NCBI GenBank assembly: GCA_021186555.1
Contig: JAJKFL010000005.1
Coordinates: forward strand, 44,511,635-44,575,634
Direction of reading: 5' to 3'
DNA: 64,000 bases
Origin: Reticulitermes speratus
Lineage: Eukaryota > Arthropoda > Insecta > Blattodea > Rhinotermitidae
Below the pieces are notes generated by a model. The model worked only from the letters and a program-made list of their open reading frames with translations, was not told the origin of the DNA and made no database searches. The position numbers were made by a program, and so were the translations under genes. The stretch's first letter is position 1. Each line of letters begins with the position of its first letter. This document shows, one piece after another, positions 1-13,351 of the stretch.

Positions 1-239
1 ATTATATTGTATACTCATTCTGAGCCCTGATTCAATGTCTTTACAAACTACTTATTTCAAATTCTTTTTAATATCATCTTCCCAATTATTTGTTGGCTTC
101 CCATGTTGCTTATCCCCTTGATGTTTCCCTACCATAGTTCTATAATGTCTGGACCAGCTTACATGTCTCTTAGCAAATTGTATTGGAAAAACACAGTCCT
201 GAGGAAAATATTTCAACCTAAGAGAGATGTGCAGAGGGA

Positions 240-450
240 TTGCAGGGAATATGTATCCAGAAACTTCATTAACTTAAGGAGGTCATGATGTGCTGGGCAT
301 GTAGCTTGGATATGGTAAACGAGACAGGTACAGAATTTTGTTAAGGCAGCCTCTTGGAAAATGAAGAGTTGAAAGGGAAATATTTGGATGGGAGGATTAC
401 ATGAAAATGGATCTTATGAACATAAATTGATGCTGTGAAGTGGATTTAAC
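240..450 (+). pseudogene. Degenerate 3' end of a non-LTR retrotransposon ORF
   Basis: Broken frames retain pieces typical of the C-terminal tail of RTE-like reverse transcriptase proteins: a cysteine-tryptophan-alanine-(G/R)-valine-alanine stretch near 288-310, then WEDYMKMDLMN near 388-420. Several stops interrupt the reading. It lies in a VPS50 intron. The assignment rests on short similarity and is tentative. Confidence 0.45.
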
Positions 451-528
451 TGGCTGAGGTTTGGACCATATTAACAGTGTTGAATCGTAAGGTCTGGTTG
501 TTGTACGAGTTCTGTGTGTTGGTTGTAG

Positions 529-3500
529 GTGGAGTGAGTGAGCCAGTGGACTTTGAGGAAGGTTTCAGTAAGCAGTATGTGAAGCAGAAACTGGGGAATG
601 GGCTGTTACGCATCTGGAATGACGTGCAGGCTCGGATATCAGCCTACCTCCTGGGCTCTGACCTTGCGTTGTACAAGTTTGAAGAGTTCCTGCAGATCCT
701 TGGCATTGTGCACAGGTTTGTTCTGTAGAGAACACACTGTAGCATTGATTCTAGAATACGTGATTTTGCTCAGAAAGTCGAAGCATAGTCATTCCCATGT
801 TGTTATTAGCGTATTCACAATGAGAATAAAAAAAGAACTACCTATTAGCTTGGCCATGCCATCTTTCATTCTGCACATAACTACTCAAGAAGCATGGAAC
901 AGATTTTCATAAGCTCTGATAGAAGTGTACTAAAATTTGTCAACACATTCCAATTTTGGTTAAAATCATGCAATAGTTGGACAGTACATGAAGACCTACA
1001 TGTTTTCATGTGTGTTTATTCAGTACAGTTTGCTAAATATACATGACAGCAAAAAATGTTTTGTGGACAGATGTTATGAAGTTAATGTGCAGTACAGTTT
1101 TTGTGTGTTGTGGTTTTTGAGGTAAGTAAAAGTTATTATGTAGTATGCTGTGTCATGTCATAACTCACAACTAAAGGATTGATTTTGCTATTGCTTATCT
1201 GCATTGCCTGCTTTATGCTAGTTATAGGAGAGCATAAAAAATTAGCATCTGTCACAAACTTTTTGCCATGTGTCATGGTAGACACTGGTCTCTTGTTAAC
1301 CCTTTATAATGTGCCACAACGACACTGGCACTCTGCCAGATCCTTTGCCTTGCACTACAGTAGACACTTGTCCTTCCTGCAGACCTTTTGTATTGTGCCA
1401 CAGCAGACACTGGTGTCTCCTGCAGATCCTTTGTGATGTGTCACATCAGATGCCAGTGTTGTCCAGACCCTCTACATTGCAACACAGCACACACTCTTGT
1501 CTCCTGCAGCCCTTTTACCTTGTACCTTAACATATTGATGTCATGTCACCTGCAGACCACTTCCCTTGTGCCACAAAAGAGTGATGTTTCCTGCAAACCC
1601 TGTACCTTACACTACAACAGACACTGGTGTCCCCTGCAGAGCCTTTACCTTGTGTCATAGCAGGGACTTGACCTGGCACAAGCTGTACATGGTTGTTCAC
1701 AATGAGAGGAAAGGGAACTGGCATAGTTACTTTTCTCCTTACTACACTCAACTCTGTACTCAACTGTTATTGAATATGTAGGCTGATCGAGATTGGTGAG
1801 GAGTTCTGTGGCAGCAAGTCTGAGGACCTGCAGAATTCCATCAAGAAACAGAGCAGCAACTACTTTGGGAACTACCACCGTGAGCGCCTAGAGGAGCTGT
1901 GGATCTTCCTAGAGCATGAGAGCTGGGAAATGTGCCCAGTGAAGCCTGACTTCACAATTCTGCAGTTACAGGTCTGAATGTTATAGATTACAGTACAATT
2001 AGAAGTAGGAGCCTGGATATCTCAGGATCAGAGTTCAGTTCCTGACGAGTTTAAGAATTTTTTTCTGTTCCAAAGCATCAAAAACAGCTCTGGAGTAAAT
2101 TTTTTAATACCCTTGGATGTATTCTATAGAGTCTGAAATAGGAAACAAGAAACTGGCAGAAAAGTTGCATTTTTATATTGCAAAGCCTGCCTAATATGGG
2201 AACTTACATTTATCAAAAAAAGGTTTCTGATCCTTAGTATATGGAGTGAAAAGTAATGAATGGAAACTGCAACAGAAGGAAAAACTACTGGGGAATGATC
2301 TGCTTCAATTATTATTCCAATTCTGATAATTTTGTTACATAGTGTGTTGTCTGAAATTAATTTCAAAACGGAACATTGCTGTCACAAATTGGAATGCATT
2401 AAATGCAGAGTATATCCTGTACACTGCAGTGAATAGAAAGAAGTAAAATGAAATGTGTATTGGTTACATACATACTGTAGATGAGTGATTATTGGCTTCT
2501 GAAGCAGGGCTCCACTGCATGGAGTATTTCACAGAAGTTGGCTGATACCTTTGTTTCTGTAATGGCCACCCAATCCTTGGATTACCGTCAAGGTTCTCAT
2601 GTTCCTGTCTGAATTCTTTAAACCAGGTGAAGACACAAGTCAAAAATAGAGTTTATTTCTGTAAACAGTTCCAGGCATTTTGTTGTTTCTGTAGCTGTTT
2701 TTCCAAGTTTGAAACAAAACTTGATGTTTGCTCACTGCTCCATGACAAGAACAAAAAAAAACAACTTGTTTTGCAGGACTGCTATGGATGAACTGGGTGA
2801 GCTAGAACTTTCATTTTACCAACCCAGGCAAACTAACAGAAGTAGACTGAAATTTGATTTGCGCACCAAACCATACTTGTGCTATAGCATCAGCCCCAGT
2901 ACTGTTTGACATAATATACTCATTTCCCTTATGAAACTGTAAATTAAACATTTGGTGTGCCATGTTTGCAGGAGTTCCGCTCATTACGGAATGTGCTGAA
3001 GAGCTGGAAGCCTCGAGGTGATGGTGTGAATGGGGGGCAGACTACTGTGAGCAGTCCTGATTGTAGTAGCAGTCACCACTCTCAGGATGGCAGCTCTATC
3101 ATTGGTGGTTACTTTGCACGTTACTGTGATTTAGGAAGTCCATTTGATATTGGTCTTGATGAGGTCCAAGAGGAAGATATTCTGGTGAACAGTGGGGTAA
3201 GAGTGATTGAGGCACTTGTAAGTCCAGAAGCTTTTGTTCATGTTGAGTTGCGGCTTGAAATTCAACCTTCAAAATCTTGAATGGTTGTTTCATGATTTGG
3301 TTACAAAATTCAACATTATTACTGCTTCAGGATGAGCCATCTGGCTACTTCAGTGATGAGAGTGATGAAGACATTCCCGAGGAACTGAAGAAAGACTTTG
3401 TTGATGAGAATGTTGGCGACACTATCAGTACCAAGTCAGTAGTAATTTTACTGTGGACATTTTATGATAGCGATCAGTTTAGAAAACTGCAGGCACAAAA

Positions 3501-6500
3501 TAATACGATGCCTGTTTCAGGCATTCCAAACCGAGTTCAAAGAAGATGAGTCGCAGAGAGTTCATGAAGGCACCAATTCTTACCAACACAACTCTTACAG
3601 TACTTCGGCAGTGTGGGAAATATGTGCAGATGAGTCACCTCCTCAGACCCATTGCATATGAAGTGATTGTCTGTATGAGTCAGCTGTTCGATTATTACCT
3701 GTTTGCTGTTCATACATTTTTCACTGCAGATCTGGTGAGGAGATACAGGCTATGTTTTATTAATTATTGCACTCATTTATTTCTGCTTTGGGCATGGTCC
3801 ATACTCACTGACAAAGTATCTTTGCAGTATGTGGTATTGCTTAAATAGCTGCTAACTATGCATGTGGTCAAGAAACTAACATGGTGTCATGGATCCTGAA
3901 TATTTGTCGTTCACAAAAACCCAATTTTGGAACCCTGTTTTGAGGTAGTTCAGTCCACTATGCAACATATTCTTTGTATCATTTTTTATAATATTATCCT
4001 CCTCTGTGTATCTGTATATACCAAGTGGACTCTTTCCAAGTGATTTTTGCAACCAAAATGTTAACATGCATTTCCTATGTCGGCCATCCATGCTTCTTGT
4101 CCTGCTTATGTCATCCTGCTTCATTTTATCATCATAAGTAGGTATATCAGTTGAAGAGTACAAACTATGAAGTTTCTTATTAACTTTTATTGGCAATGCG
4201 TTGCGTTGTAATGGCATATGTGTGCAGTCCAGCTGGATGAGCATTGCATTTTTTAATAATATCATCACCTGTAATTTAAAATTTTGCCACCAGTTACATA
4301 TTCCAGGGTATTTAAAATCCCCTGTTCACAAATGATGAATGTTGAATAATTTTCACTTGTCCACTGTGCTTCATTCTTGAATGGTGTCAGAATGAGATAT
4401 GCTATGGTGTGTTTACAGCCTGTATCATTCCCTTCTCCGTACAACCTGAAGCTTCGGACCTCACTGAAGAGAATACACGACAATTTGATAGTTACTGACC
4501 CTTCACACCTCACAGAGGCAGACACACAACAGACAGAAGGCAGGAGTCACAAGGTATGTAGCTGCAGTTCAAGGTGCACTGTTGTATGCTCTGAAGTTCC
4601 AAACTTTCTGATTGACTGAGTCCATTTTGCTTGGAACCACTTGAACCTGAAGATGAAGGCACTATGATCCTTTGAAATGCTGGGAAACTACTTACCCAAC
4701 AACACAGCATCAGATCCAAAAAAAATTTAAATCTTCAGCAACACTGCTGTGTGATCTCAGATTGCACATGTTTATTTACAATATTAAATGTAACATGTCT
4801 GTAGGGCACTAAAATTGAAGAGTTATAACAATAACCCACACTGGATATTCCTCCTCCTCTCCTCTCCTCTCCTCCACCCCTTTCCCTCTCCTTATTCTCA
4901 TTCATTATTTACATCTCTTCTGTCTGCCTACATTCATTCCTCCCAGAGGCTGATGCCAGCATCTACTTTGTGGGAGGTAGTGACATCAAGTACGGAAGTG
5001 CCTGTTGGAGTGATACATAGTACTGCTATGGAAGATGGGAAGGTGCAACACATACTTTGGAAACAATGATTGCTGGGGCTGCAGTGAACATTTGAGAGGC
5101 CCAGAAAGCTAACGGGATATTTATATTGCGTTAATACCAACAGAATGCGTTAATACCAACAGAAAGCGTCAGAAAAGATGATGCAGAGTTGCATGGACTA
5201 TGAATCAGAACATTAAATGTGGTCACTTAACATACATTTGTAAACATGAGTCTCACTGCATTTGTAAAATGGTATGATATTCCAAAAGCTGCAGTACAAC
5301 TTTCACTGTTGTTAATTTTTAAATTGTATTTGAGATTATCTTGTATTTGGGTATGTCAGCAGTAAAGCAATCCCATTACAGGCCTGGACAGGCCTTTAGG
5401 GTTCCAGGAGGTTGAGGCTCCCAGATTTCTAGACAATCGGCACAGGAAGGTGGTAAGGTTGTTAGCCCTACGCACCGGCCGCCTTTACCCCCAGGAAATA
5501 CTCCTGGTACTCATTTCTGTTAGAGGCTGAGTCGACCCCAGGGCCATAGTGCGACCGAAAGGATTATGTCAATGAAAAATTCCAATGACACCATCGGGAA
5601 TCGAACCTGCAACCTTCTAGCTTGTAGAGCAGTGCCTCAACCAACTGCGCAGTTGTCTCATTAAGCCAGGTTTTGTGTGTATGTCATTTTCTAGGTACCT
5701 CAACCTCACATCTCTTCTGTAGTAGACCTCACACAACCGGAGACGTTGCATGGGCTAGCAGAGAGGGTTGTAGCTGTGGAGTCCCTTGTCTTCCTTGCCA
5801 AGCAGCTTGAGTTCCTACACAGTTACTTGGAACATCTCCAGGGTGGCTCATCCTTCCTGCAGCAGTTCTTCTCACAGGTTTGTTAATCCTTGTCAGTTTC
5901 AAAGGTTAATGTTCATAAAGGATATATGATGACTGATACTTTTGAACATTTGGATTTTATGTGGGTTGCATGCAGTCATAGAGGAGACAAAGTACATTGT
6001 AAATGCTCGAAGACTGCAGCAGATTTCTTTACCTCAGGAGGGTAGTCAAAGAAAGGCTGTGGAAATAAATCCTATGGAAGGAGGGAATTACAACACTTTC
6101 TTCCCTGCTGCCTACTGTTGCATTCCCTTTCATCCCCTCTTGGCATGTGGCAACCCACTCAAAGCATTTTATGTTAGTGAAGTTTTCCACATGATTGTAG
6201 CTTCGAACATATGTATGTGAACAGAATATCTAGGCAACTGAAGTTACATTGAGCAGAGTATACTGGAGGGAGAACTACAGCAGCCCAAGGGAGGTTTTGA
6301 GGGGGTCAGTTCCAGCTGATCTTTGATTGACAACATTGAAACTTAAAATTATGGTTGTATAAACAGTGCAGTTGCATTTCATGCATATGCCTATCCAGGT
6401 CCTGTATACATGACAAAGCCATTAATCTGAAGCCATGTCGAGTTGTGTTTCTTGCCATTTGCAGACAGTTACAGTGACAGCTGAACTGCGCCGTCCAGTG

Positions 6501-9500
6501 TACATGTGTGTGTCTGCCTCTGCCATTGACTTCCAAATGATCTTGACTCTGATGGCTAAAGTCAACTGGGAGGTCAAGGAGGTGATGAGTCAGCACAGCC
6601 AATATGTGGACATCCTCCTCAGGGTATGTGGCTGGATGTCCCAGGTTTGATCTATGCTTGTGTTCCTGAGGAGTGTGGAGATTGTGTTGTCTGAGGTGGC
6701 ACCATTTTTGTGTGGTCTTACAGTCTGCTTTTGTCTTTGGGCAAAAACAGTGAAACTTGTGATGCATTACAGGAACTACAGATATTCAGCATGCGGCTGG
6801 AAGACGTCACAATGCGCATTCCAATTCCACGTGAGGTGTACATCATTCTCTGGGAAAGCATCATCCGTCTCACCTGCAGGACCTTTGTTGAGGGGTGAGC
6901 CAGAGGACAGTTTTAGTGTGTGTTAAGTTTCACTGATTAAACTTTTGTTTCTGCTGTAGTGACTAGGTAGTTGAGAGCTTTGTGGCTTTCACAGTGGTGG
7001 ATCTTATGATTATGACAGTCTCCTGGGATGTGGTGCTGTGCAGTGTGGTAGATAGGTACCAATGTTTCTAGGGAACGTACCACGCCCGTCTTTATGGACC
7101 CAGAAGACAGAGCTTGTATGTACATTCATAATGGTACTGTTCTAGCAGACTGCGTGGCATTGAATCCCACAAGATTGTACTTGTATGGTAGTGAGTTATT
7201 TTGTCAGAGTTCCAACAAAATTATGGCCATTACAAACAGTGGTTTGTTACAAAGAATGGCAACCAAATCCTATGGACTGTGAAAGTCCAGCCAACAGACA
7301 TCTAATGATCTGTTACATGTCAACAGCTTCACATCCACTTATTGATTCATATTTGTGTAAAAAATGTTATAGCTCAAGTTGTATCAGTTTTAAAATTTTC
7401 TCTTTTGTTTTCTAGGTTCTCAGATGCAAAGAAGTGTTCGAATGGAGGACATGGTCTCATGCAACTTGACTTCACACAGTTTCTTTCAAAGCTGGAGAAG
7501 CTTACATCCATCCGACCTATCCCAGACAGAGAGTATGTGGAGCATTATATCAAGGCATACTATCTTCCGGAGGCTGCCTTGGAGGCCTGGGTGCATGAGC
7601 ACAATGTGAGTTGCTATAACTTGACCCTCTGTCTTGATAAAGTCAAGTTACTTGCATCATGTTTTCTGTCCATGAATGGATTGAAATTTGATTTTTTAAA
7701 TTAGTACTATATTGGTTGTTACTCAATGCCGAGGGCTATATCTGGGCCACTCTGTATCCAGAAGTCATAAACACAGAGACCTTGTCCTCCAGGTTGGGGG
7801 TTGGGCGAGTGGCTGACAGCCTCTCCCTGTAAAACATCAAATGTCTCGAAACCTGAAGAGGCCAAGACCCAATACTGGGCTGTTGCACCATACACCACCA
7901 CAAGTACAGTGGAACCTCGTTGCATCGTTCCCGTTACCGTCGTTTTCCCGCATATATCGTTTGCCGTATTTGGTCCAGGAAGTAGCCCCATATAAATAAC
8001 ACTATTTTTTCCCACCTCCATCGTTCCTCGAACTGTTGTTTTATCGCATCGATCGTTGAAAAATGACTAGATGAAGACTTGGCAACACTATTGTCGAGCT
8101 TTACTTCATTGCAAGTGGTTCTGTGCGTTCTGGTGTGCTTCATAGTTTCATCCGTTACCCTGGTTTAACCATTTCCATTGTTTATTATCCTTTTTCTATA
8201 TTTTATTTTTGTTATTTTTATTCCTGTTTTATTAGTTCGTTGTATTTTATTCCTGTTATTTATTTTAAAATCCGTGGACCATGTCCCAACCTAAAAAGCA
8301 AGTGAGAACTCTGCATTAGCGATTGAGTGGTACCAGCAGGCGCGGGCGTCAAATACTCCAGTTGATGGAACCATTCTTCGTGGAAAGGCGAAGATGATTG
8401 CAGCGCAGCTGAATATAGAAAATTTCACTGCATACAACGGCTGGATGGCGAGGTTTAAGGACCGGCATGGCCTAGTATCAAGAAGTTAGCCAGAGAAATT
8501 GCGGCAGTGGACAGTGAAAACACGGAAGCGTGGCTGGAAAGACTGCCATCTTTGTTGGAGGGCTACGAACGTGATATTTACAACGCGGATGAGACGGGGC
8601 TCTTCTACAAAGTGCTTCTGATAGAGCCTTCGCTCTCAAAAGAGGGTCTTGTCATGGCGGGAAAAACTCTTTAGACAGACTTACTGTTTTACTTTGTGTT
8701 AACAGTGATGGAAGTGAGAAACAAGTGCCTATTGTTACCGGAAAATCTCCAAAACCGCGATGTTTCAAGAATGTAAAACAATTGCCCGCCAAATACCACA
8801 CGAACAATAAAGCGTGGATTACCACAGACATTTTTTCTTCATTTCTGCGTTCATTAGACGCAATTGTGGGTGCGCAAAACAGGAACATTCTCCTCTTTGT
8901 GGACAATTGTGCCACATATCCAAAGATACATTGTTTCTAAGAAATGTAAAAGTCATACGGTACCCGGCAAAGTGTGCTCCAGCCCCTTGATTTAGGGGTA
9001 ATAAAGTGTTATAAGCAGCTTTATAGAAAACGCCTCGTGCAAACAGCTGTTCGCTTAATGGATGCAGGCAAAGATAGAAAAAGAAGATAAACGTTCTGCA
9101 AGCTTTGCACTACACTGTGGCAGCCTTGCAACAAGTAACCCAGCAGACAATCGAAAATTGTTTTCGGAAATCTGGTTATGTGCAGGGACAATCTTCAGGC
9201 GATAGTGACGTCGTATTGACCAACGATGACGACGATTACCGCCAAGACTGGGAAAAGTTCAGTGGCATGAACAAAGATAAATTCGAGGTCTATGTCTCTG
9301 TGGACAGTCACGTGGCAACCTGTGGTGTAGAAACAGTGCAGGAGCTGTGCGTGAGCCTCGTGGCGTCCGGGAGTGTGGAGGGGGAAGAAGGAGGAGAAGA
9401 AGAAGATGGCAATCCCGAAGTTGTGCCGAGCTTTGCTGAGACGCATAAAGCGCTCATGAAAGTAAAATCTTTCTTTTATGCCACAGCATGAGTGACAGTG

Positions 9501-12500
9501 ATCGTGAAAGTGTTCTAGGCCTTGAAAAATCATACTTTGAATTGAGGAGTAAAGTTTGCACAAAACAAACGTCAATGAAAGATTTTTTTAGCAAGAAGTA
9601 ATAATAATCATTAAATTGTTCTTATCTATAATTTTTAATGGTTTCCTGGTACTATCGTTTTCCTGTATGTATCGTTTTTGTTTTCCATCCCCCTGAAAAA
9701 CGATGCATAGAGGTTTTACTGTATATTGGTTGTATGTGGCCACTGGATGGAAAAAGTAACTATCTTATGACAAGTCAATTACATTTACCAACAATGCGCA
9801 TAATAGGATTACAAACTGTACACAAGTTTTAAAAACTCCTACATGTTTTGGCACCTTGAGTCTCAAACACATAGGAGTACAAGCACGAATACATCAACCT
9901 GGAAGTAAAATGCCAAGTATTAAGATATTTAAAGTGTTAAAATTATAAAATATACGTAAAATGGTAAGTATAAAATTCGGAATCATGATAACCATAATAT
10001 CAATAACACTGTCATTTTATACTTACCGTTTTATATATACTTTATAATTTTAACAATTTAAATGTCTTAATACTTGGAATTGCACATCCCAGACTGATAT
10101 ATTGGTGCTTGTACTCCTTTGTAGTTGAGAGACCCTGATGATGGCGCCTTGGTGCCGAAACATGTAGGATTTTTTGAAACTTATGTACAGTTTTTAATCC
10201 TATTACATGCACATACAAGTTCTATTAACAACCACTGCACACAATATTTTTTGCTCCTACATGTTTTGGCTACATGTTGTAGCCATTGTCAGGGAACCAT
10301 ATTACTCAGTGCAGAACAATCACTCATGGAGTAAACATTGGGTATCAAAGCCTTGGGTCTCCACCTCGTCAAAAATAGAAGTTATTTTACAATGCAAGAT
10401 GTTTGGATACAACCTTTTATATTTTATGTATTAATGTTCTGTGTTTTGATACCATACATGTAGTTTAATCTGAACAATGTTACTGGTACTATATAGCAAA
10501 TAACTGCTGTGTAAAAAGTTGTGCATATTACCATTCATCGACCTACTATATGCTGAGCATGTCTGTGTAATATGGCTTCCTGATGGTGGCCACAACATGT
10601 AGCCGAAACATGTAGGAGCAAAAAATATTGTGTACAGTGGTTGGTAATAAAACTTGTATGTGCAAGGCAACTGCACGGAATATGTACAATATGAATCTGT
10701 TATGTGCATCTGGTGGTAAATGTGACTGATTATAAGAATAATGTACAGGATGAATAATATCTTATGACAGGTTCAATGTCAAATTGTTAGGCGTATGCCA
10801 TGCACTCCCAAACTTTGCTAACCTGATCCAAATTAATATTGCCATGAGTAGCCTGTGGAAGCTAAAGGCATGCGTGGCAACTCATATAGTTTCATATAAG
10901 AGTCAGCTTAACAGCTAACAATGATGATAATATTTATTAAAGAAATAATGCAAAGTAACAAATGACTTAAAAGTGATACAAACTTGATTCAGGAAACAGA
11001 TGTCCAAGTTGACGATCTCAGATATTTCAGCTCCATGCAATATAAACACAAGTATACAGAATCAAAAACTTACACGTTGTTATAAGAATGTAATGTACAT
11101 ATGAAATACCAAAACTTAACAATGATCATGCAAGGACTCTGTCCCAAGCCCTTCTTGAAATGTAATTTTGAAAACCCAGACATAGATGAAATTTGGAGAG
11201 ATGTTAATTGAAGAACTTATGGAAGCAGAGTGGAGCCTCAAACAGCATAGAACACGAACAGTGGAGGGGGGTTCAGTGGAGGGGGTTAAGGTATAATGGG
11301 AAATGACACTACAGCTGAACACAGGGTGTACCATCACTGACTAAATTGTCTTGGCACATCCACCTGAAGCCATATCCATTTATATGAATGGCAGGCCAGT
11401 GCTTTCACTCCTGTTGTTATCTTAGTAGGTACGAATAGTAGCAGAAGGTGGCACTAATTTTTAAGGAGAGTTTAGCAGGACAGGCAGACATTGCTTTGTA
11501 TTGCATCATCTTCTTCTCGTTTGTAAGTACTTTGTAACATGCATCATGACTGAAAAGTAAGTGTTAGCTGGTAATATATAAGGATAGGACCTTAGGGACA
11601 AGTTACTAACATGTGACTCGATTTAACTGGCTGAACATAAGATCGAATGGCAGTCATTCGGTTTGTGTAGCAGCAGGTCATTTCTTGATTAGCTCAAGAA
11701 GTGTCATCTGTTTAAGAAAGAGAGTATAGCAGGGAGACAGGTATTTGATGTATTGGTTGGAGGGGAAAGCAAGAAGAATTGGTGGACAAGTACATTGATG
11801 CATGGATAGTCAAGGCACATGACAATGTCCATTGACATATGTAACTATGTTAAGATGACTACTGTCTTCTGGAACATGACACTGAGTACTCTGTCAGAAG
11901 CTTACCACCGTCTTATAAGCCTGTGCTGCCTCCATCATCAGGGCAGGTGAATACAGCAGTCTTTATGGTCCCTGCTGTAACAACCTTAAATCTCACTATA
12001 ACCATATTCATTTGAGTTGTGAGGTTCTCATGGCAGTGGCTGTTAAGATTGCATAATTCTGGGATGTGACACCTTGTAATCTGGTAGATAAGTAGCAACA
12101 TCGTGGAAGAACCTACTGTCTCCATCTTTAGGGCAGAAGTGAGTATGGAAGCTTCAGGTTTCTCCAAATCATTAATATGTATTACCAGACTGCATGATAT
12201 TACATCTCAGAATACCGTAATGTTATTGTACTTGGCTTATGAATATCATTTTATTTAATATTAAGCATACTTTTCTTTTGAATAAGGGCTAATAATTGTG
12301 TCAGAGCCGATCCCAGTGGCCGTGCGGTCTAAGGCGTGGGTCTGCGGCCGCTCGCTTACTAGGATTGTGGGTTCGAATCCCACCGGGGGCATGAATGTCT
12401 GTCTCTTGTGAGTGTTGTGTGTTGTCAGGTAGAGGTCTCTGCGACGGGCTGGTCACTCATCCAGAGGAGTCCTACCGAGTTTGGTGTGTCTATCAGTGTG

Positions 12501-12824
12501 ATCGTGAAGCGTCGTAAAATGACAAGGCCTATGCCCCCTAAGGGCTGTCGAGCCACACGGAAAAAAAAATTATGTCAGAATATGAATTAAATATCGTTAC
12601 AAATGTTATGTAAATAATTTTGCTACAAATTGAACCTTTTTGCCTGTCAGAATGCCCATAAACTGAGCAAAGTAACTGTTGACATGAACCCTTTGGCATG
12701 TTGACAGGAATACTCATGCAAGCAGTTACTGGCGCTAGTGAGTTGTGTCTGTCAGAATAATAAGAAGACTCGCCAGCGACTCACTGCACTTATTGAAGCC
12801 AAGGAGATGGTTGGCAATAGGTAG
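529..12824 (+). CDS. VPS50: VPS50 (syndetin/CCDC132), C-terminal 607 residues, 5' part outside window
   Basis: VPS50 is the subunit that distinguishes the EARP tether (VPS50-51-52-53) from GARP; it acts on recycling endosomes and returns cargo to the plasma membrane. Eleven phase-consistent coding exons: 529-715, 1782-1971, 2972-3196, 3331-3434, 3521-3734, 4419-4553, 5695-5877, 6465-6623, 6773-6894, 7416-7605 and 12708-12824, ending in TAG. Recognisable family blocks are [13 protein letters not shown] and [14 protein letters not shown] (exon 2), an acidic linker [18 protein letters not shown] (exon 4), APILTNTTL and [13 protein letters not shown] (exon 5), then the syndetin C-terminal domain: [17 protein letters not shown] (exon 7), [13 protein letters not shown] (exon 8), [15 protein letters not shown] and [11 protein letters not shown] (exon 10). 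The N-terminal VPS54-like coiled-coil part is upstream of the window. All introns here are GT-AG. No stop or frameshift was seen. The last intron is 5.1 kb and filled with transposons. Identity is by remembered homology. Confidence 0.94.
1280..1665. repeat. 43-bp minisatellite in a VPS50 intron
   Basis: About nine imperfect head-to-tail units of 40-46 bp, modal length 43. Each carries a variant of ACACTGGTGTC, then CCTGCAG, then CCTTT and a CCACA-like end. Units diverge by point changes and small indels, so the array is not recent. It sits about 115 bp upstream of the acceptor of the exon at 1782, and most units contain a pyrimidine-plus-CTGCAG string that looks like a 3' splice site. Confidence 0.85.
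5370..5665 (-). repeat. tRNA-derived SINE, minus strand
   Basis: On the minus strand, positions 5660-5580 read like a degenerate tRNA 5' half, with a B-box-like GGTTCGATTCCC (5604-5593) preceded by an A-box-like region. The tRNA-unrelated body extends to about 5370. It lies in the VPS50 intron before the exon at 5695. It is not a functional tRNA because no 3' acceptor stem pairs with the 5' part. Confidence 0.7.
7907..9721 (+). mobile_element. Tigger/pogo-type DNA transposon with a broken transposase
   Basis: Terminal inverted repeats begin CAGTGGAACCTCGTTGCATCG at the left and end CGATGCATAGAGGTTTTACTG at the right, flanked by TA duplications at 7905-7906 and 9722-9723. Inside are transposase pieces in several frames. 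A CENP-B-type helix-turn-helix segment ([12 protein letters not shown], about 8440-8470) comes first. The catalytic triad follows as [10 protein letters not shown] (about 8580-8610), [11 protein letters not shown] (about 8890-8922) and [10 protein letters not shown] (about 8980-9010), then an acidic C-terminal region ending near 9491. Frameshifts and an early stop after 8310 kill the ORF. The family is Tc1/mariner superfamily, pogo branch. It is inserted in the last VPS50 intron. Confidence 0.9.
9800..10204. repeat. Foldback element 1 (about 170-bp arms)
   Basis: Long imperfect inverted repeat: 9803-9975 pairs with 10020-10204. Outer ends are AATAGGATTACAAACTGTAC and its complement. Each arm carries the core CTCCTACATGTTTTGG, with its partner CCGAAACATGTAGG beside CCTGATGATGG. 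There is no coding content. It directly abuts the next foldback element. Confidence 0.8.
10203..10664. repeat. Foldback element 2, abutting element 1
   Basis: Inverted repeat with arms 10203-10310 and about 10560-10664. The outer sequence TGCACATACAAGTT is mirrored at 10662. The arms share GCTCCTACATGTTTTGGCTAC and its complement GTAGCCGAAACATGTAGGAG, next to CCTGATGGTGG. The body differs from element 1 but has the same core. No ORF is credible. Confidence 0.78.
12055..12165. repeat. P1-type palindromic MITE fragment
   Basis: Contains TTCTGGGATGTGACACC, then a TAATCTGGTAGATAAGT block, then the core CCTACTGTCTCCATCTTTAGGG, as in other P1 copies (for example 21848-21988). A second partial copy lies just left at about 11865-11965. 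Confidence 0.6.
12305..12573 (+). repeat. tRNA-derived SINE (family A), plus strand
   Basis: The 5' end resembles a tRNA with a long variable arm: A-box-like GTGGCCGTGCGGTCTAAGGC near 12318 and B-box GGTTCGAATCCC at 12371-12382. A SINE body follows and ends in an A-run near 12570. A second copy is at 40478-40744 in the opposite orientation, which shows that this is a family and not a single tRNA gene. It lies in the last VPS50 intron. Confidence 0.88.
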
Positions 12825-13351
12825 TATGGCCTGCTACTTGTTGTGTGTTGGTGCTGAGTGGCACTGGAACTGTGTTAGAGTGCTGACTGGTACAAGGCTG
12901 TGCTGAGACTGTTCAGATTGCTGAATTTCTGTACAGGACCAGGAAATATAATCACATAACCATTCAAAGATGGTCACATGTGTAAAATTCTTTTCGTAAT
13001 TTTTATAGACTATTTAGGGACTAAGAGACTGATACTAAAGTTGAAGTCATTCTGAGTGTGCAGTATGCAATAGTGGCTATTTGAGTGAAATTGTTGTATG
13101 GTGAGCCAGGTTCTTTAGTGCCAGCTGATGCATAGAGGCTGATTTTTGTATTGCATGTAATTCATATGTATGTATTGAGATGTGGCACTATGTACAAACA
13201 CTTTCATTTTTAATACTCATTGATCTTTATCATGGGTCTTTCTTTGAAATGTTTTTAAATTCTTATAAAAGAGCCTGTAACACTAGGCTTGGCAGTAAGA
13301 TGTTAAAGATCAAGCATTTGATCTGAACTCCCATAACATATACAAACATGT

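Noticed and set aside
3876-4268. 130-codon minus-strand frame within a VPS50 intron
   Set aside because: It overlaps sequence that looks like a fragment of the family-L repeat, has no recognisable domain, and is antisense to the host gene.
12305-12400. A tRNA gene
   Set aside because: A- and B-boxes are present but the acceptor stem does not close, a SINE body and A-tail follow, and another copy exists at 40478-40744.
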